Assembly (NCBI RefSeq): GCF_003265325.1
Contig: NZ_QGNX01000004.1
Coordinates: 1 to 64,000 of the forward strand
Reading direction: 5' to 3'
Origin: Oceanibium sediminis
GTDB taxonomy: Bacteria > Pseudomonadota > Alphaproteobacteria > Rhodobacterales > Rhodobacteraceae
Length of the DNA: 64,000 nt
Within the stretch, counting starts at the first letter, position 1. Each line of letters begins with the position of its first letter. Under the pieces are notes generated by a model. It was not told the origin of the DNA. It worked only from the letters and a program-made list of their open reading frames with translations, and searched no databases. Shown here one piece after another: positions 62,946 through 64,000 of this stretch. A program made the position numbers and the translations under genes.

Positions 62946-63072
62946 ATGAAGACACCCCTTGCCCGTGGTTCTGCTGCTCGCCGCCTGCTCTACCCCGCCT
63001 GAGCACCCGAAGGCGGGTGTCACCCGCGCCACGGCGCCGCTTGCCTGCGAAATGCCCCGTGCCGGGGCCTGA
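62946..63072 (+). pseudogene. Small lipoprotein gene, apparently frameshifted
   Basis: ATG 62946 has AAGG upstream but its frame ends after 19 codons. A shift of one base in the C-run at 62955-62958 would join MKT to PLPVVLLLAACSTPPEHP, a lipoprotein signal with lipobox LAAC. The frame then runs to a TGA at 63070. Without a shift only a TTG (62959) could start it, with no ribosome site. Either the gene has decayed or a sequencing error lies in the C-run. The rest of 62869-63241 has a strong hairpin (63178-63212) and nothing else I can name. Confidence 0.4.
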
Positions 63073-63177
63073 CCGACCCCAGCGCCACCGGCAAGCCTCG
63101 GGGATGCCCGGCATTACCGCCGCGCGATGCAGGGCGCCTTCTCAGGGCTTCTCGGCCTGCTGTGATCCGCCGGTCAT

Positions 63178-63212
63178 CCTGACCCCGCGCAGCATTGGCG
63201 CGGGGCTTCAGG
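63178..63212. terminator. GC hairpin downstream of the small membrane protein gene
   Basis: CCTGA plus CCCCGCGC (63178-63190) pairs with GCGCGGGG, a two-base bulge and TCAGG (63198-63212). It lies 30 bases after the minus-strand stop at 63242. No T-run follows. Confidence 0.5.
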
Positions 63213-63241
63213 ATCTGAGGGTACTGGGCGGCTATTTGGCC

Positions 63242-63460
63242 CTAGTCCTCGGCCGGGGTGACCTCGATGGTGGGGACGGTCACGGTGGTCTCTCCGACTT
63301 CGGCGTCGCCGGTTTCCACCTTGAACTCGGGGGCCTGACCGCCTTCCACGCTGACATCGACGTCGGGCAAGGTGCCCTCTTCGGTCTGTTCCACGTCAAG
63401 TAAGAAGAAGCCGGCAGCAATCAGAACGACTGCGGCAGCGACAGCAATAATCTTTCCCAT
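63242..63460 (-). CDS. Small single-pass membrane protein (72 aa)
   Basis: 72 residues: a membrane helix (MGKIIAVAAAVVLIAAGFFL, about 3-21) followed by a strongly acidic, Val- and Thr-rich tail (about 22-72) without cysteine. The tail has alternating polar and Val residues (VDVSVEGG, TTVTVPTIEV), suggesting exposed beta structure, probably periplasmic. ATG 63460 follows a strong CAGGAGGA site; the longer open frame upstream overlaps the mfd end and is not coding. No family recognised. It sits between mfd and the decayed lipoprotein gene. Confidence 0.75.
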   Translation of the reverse strand: MGKIIAVAAAVVLIAAGFFLLDVEQTEEGTLPDVDVSVEGGQAPEFKVETGDAEVGETTVTVPTIEVTPAED

Positions 63461-63542
63461 GATAGTCCTCCTGCGCCAGGGCCCGCGGGGTGTCGCGCGG
63501 CCTATGATTGGAAAACCATCCGATGGGGCGTTCGGTTCCGGT

Positions 63543-64000
63543 TTATTTCGCGGTATTGCGCGTGGCCAGGTCCGAGGCGATGGCGAACGCGCCCTTGATC
63601 TTGTCACTGTCGCGCTTCCAGTCGCGGCGCACGATGACCTTGTTGTCCCGTACTTTCGCCAGGCCCTTCTGCTCCTCGAGGAAGGCGACCAGCCCGGCGG
63701 GGTTGGCGAACTTGTCGTTGTGGAACTGGATCACGGCGCCCTTCGGCCCGCCATCCAGCTTCGCGATCCCGGCCTGCTTGCACTTGGCCTTGATGCGCAC
63801 GACGTTCAGCAGCGTATTGATTTCCTTTGGAAGTTTTCCGAAGCGATCGATCAGTTCGGCGGCGAAGCCCTCAAGCTCCACCTTGGTGCTCAGACCCGAC
63901 AGGCGGCGGTACAGGCCAAGGCGCACGTCCAGGTCCGGCACGTAGGTGTCCGGGATCAGCACCGGCACGCCAAGGCTGATCTGTGGTGCCCAGCCCTCGT
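63543..64000 (-). CDS. mfd: Transcription-repair coupling factor, C-terminal part
   Basis: The 3' end of a gene that continues beyond the window. The visible 152 residues include LGVPVLIPDTYVPDLDVRL and LYRRLSGLSTKVELEGFAAE, the conserved TRCF (D7) domain that keeps Mfd autoinhibited and binds UvrA. The frame is open to base 64000. Mfd removes RNA polymerase stalled at lesions and recruits excision repair. The translocase motifs lie outside the window. A gap of 82 bases separates it from the small membrane protein gene. Confidence 0.92.
   Translation of the reverse strand, partial: EGWAPQISLGVPVLIPDTYVPDLDVRLGLYRRLSGLSTKVELEGFAAELIDRFGKLPKEINTLLNVVRIKAKCKQAGIAKLDGGPKGAVIQFHNDKFANPAGLVAFLEEQKGLAKVRDNKVIVRRDWKRDSDKIKGAFAIASDLATRNTAK

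Noticed and set aside
62783-63403. 206-codon plus-strand frame after the DsbA-like gene
   Set aside because: It overlaps the DsbA-like gene and the small membrane protein gene in other frames and is Arg/Pro rich in the way of GC shadows.

Overview
The window is a chromosomal segment of a GC-rich alphaproteobacterium, most likely a marine member of the Rhodobacteraceae/Roseobacter group. This rests on the gene content and order (trpE / trpGDC-moaC-moeA-lexA-comEC-gltX-gltA, and rpsB-tsf to lpxB), an alphaproteobacterial LexA operator upstream of lexA, and a DMSP lyase of the DddP type. Almost all of it is ordinary, densely packed core chromosome with many 4-base stop/start overlaps. Function calls come from reading motifs by eye; no database search was possible.

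Layout. 1-294: accessory DNA, with the right end of an IS3-family element and a cut-off reading frame on the 3' side of a tRNA-Leu(UAG) gene (295-379). 537-4094: nnr, then glnB-glnA with a clear terminator. 4153-9250: GST-like protein, a small conserved pair including a DksA/TraR zinc finger, a membrane-anchored EEP-family protein, dddP, and an alpha/beta-hydrolase-OsmC fusion. 9251-9520: a hairpin-rich spacer, then parE (9521-11497). 11498-12440: a low-GC patch with one HEPN/AbiU2-like gene. 12623-16915: cytochrome c, an ABM-domain protein, two small exported proteins, a sulfotransferase-like protein, an aldo/keto reductase and a GGCT-like protein. 16998-20101: uup and a divergent aminotransferase. 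20185-30507: ppiD-trpE, an exported deacetylase on the opposite strand, then trpG-trpD-ung-trpC-moaC-moeA and lexA.

30501-35914: comEC (minus), gltX, gltA and a YbaK-type editing protein. 35928-47755 (all minus): pyrH-frr-uppS-cdsA-dxr-rseP-bamA-skp-fabZ-lpxA-lpxI-lpxB, a cell-envelope superoperon linking translation recycling, UMP supply, isoprenoid carrier, phospholipid, outer-membrane assembly and lipid A. It is separated from rpsB-tsf (50063-51841) by an oppositely oriented PstS/OmpA-type protein. 52134-53949: psuK-psuG (pseudouridine breakdown). 54079-56726: DUF502 protein and a YejA-like solute-binding protein. 56841-56917: a candidate small RNA with its own promoter and terminator. 57028-59953: an HWE histidine kinase, bdhA and a patatin-like hydrolase (probable polyhydroxybutyrate turnover). 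60050-64000: a Hint-domain protein, an XRE-cupin regulator, a DsbA/FrnE-like protein preceded by a 17-codon coupled reading frame, a decayed lipoprotein gene, a small membrane protein and the 3' end of mfd.

No CRISPR array, rRNA operon, prophage or multi-gene defence locus was seen. The least explained items are the small RNA, the hairpin-rich spacer before parE, the lone HEPN gene, the Hint protein, the repeated extragenic element and the ung gene inside the trp cluster.
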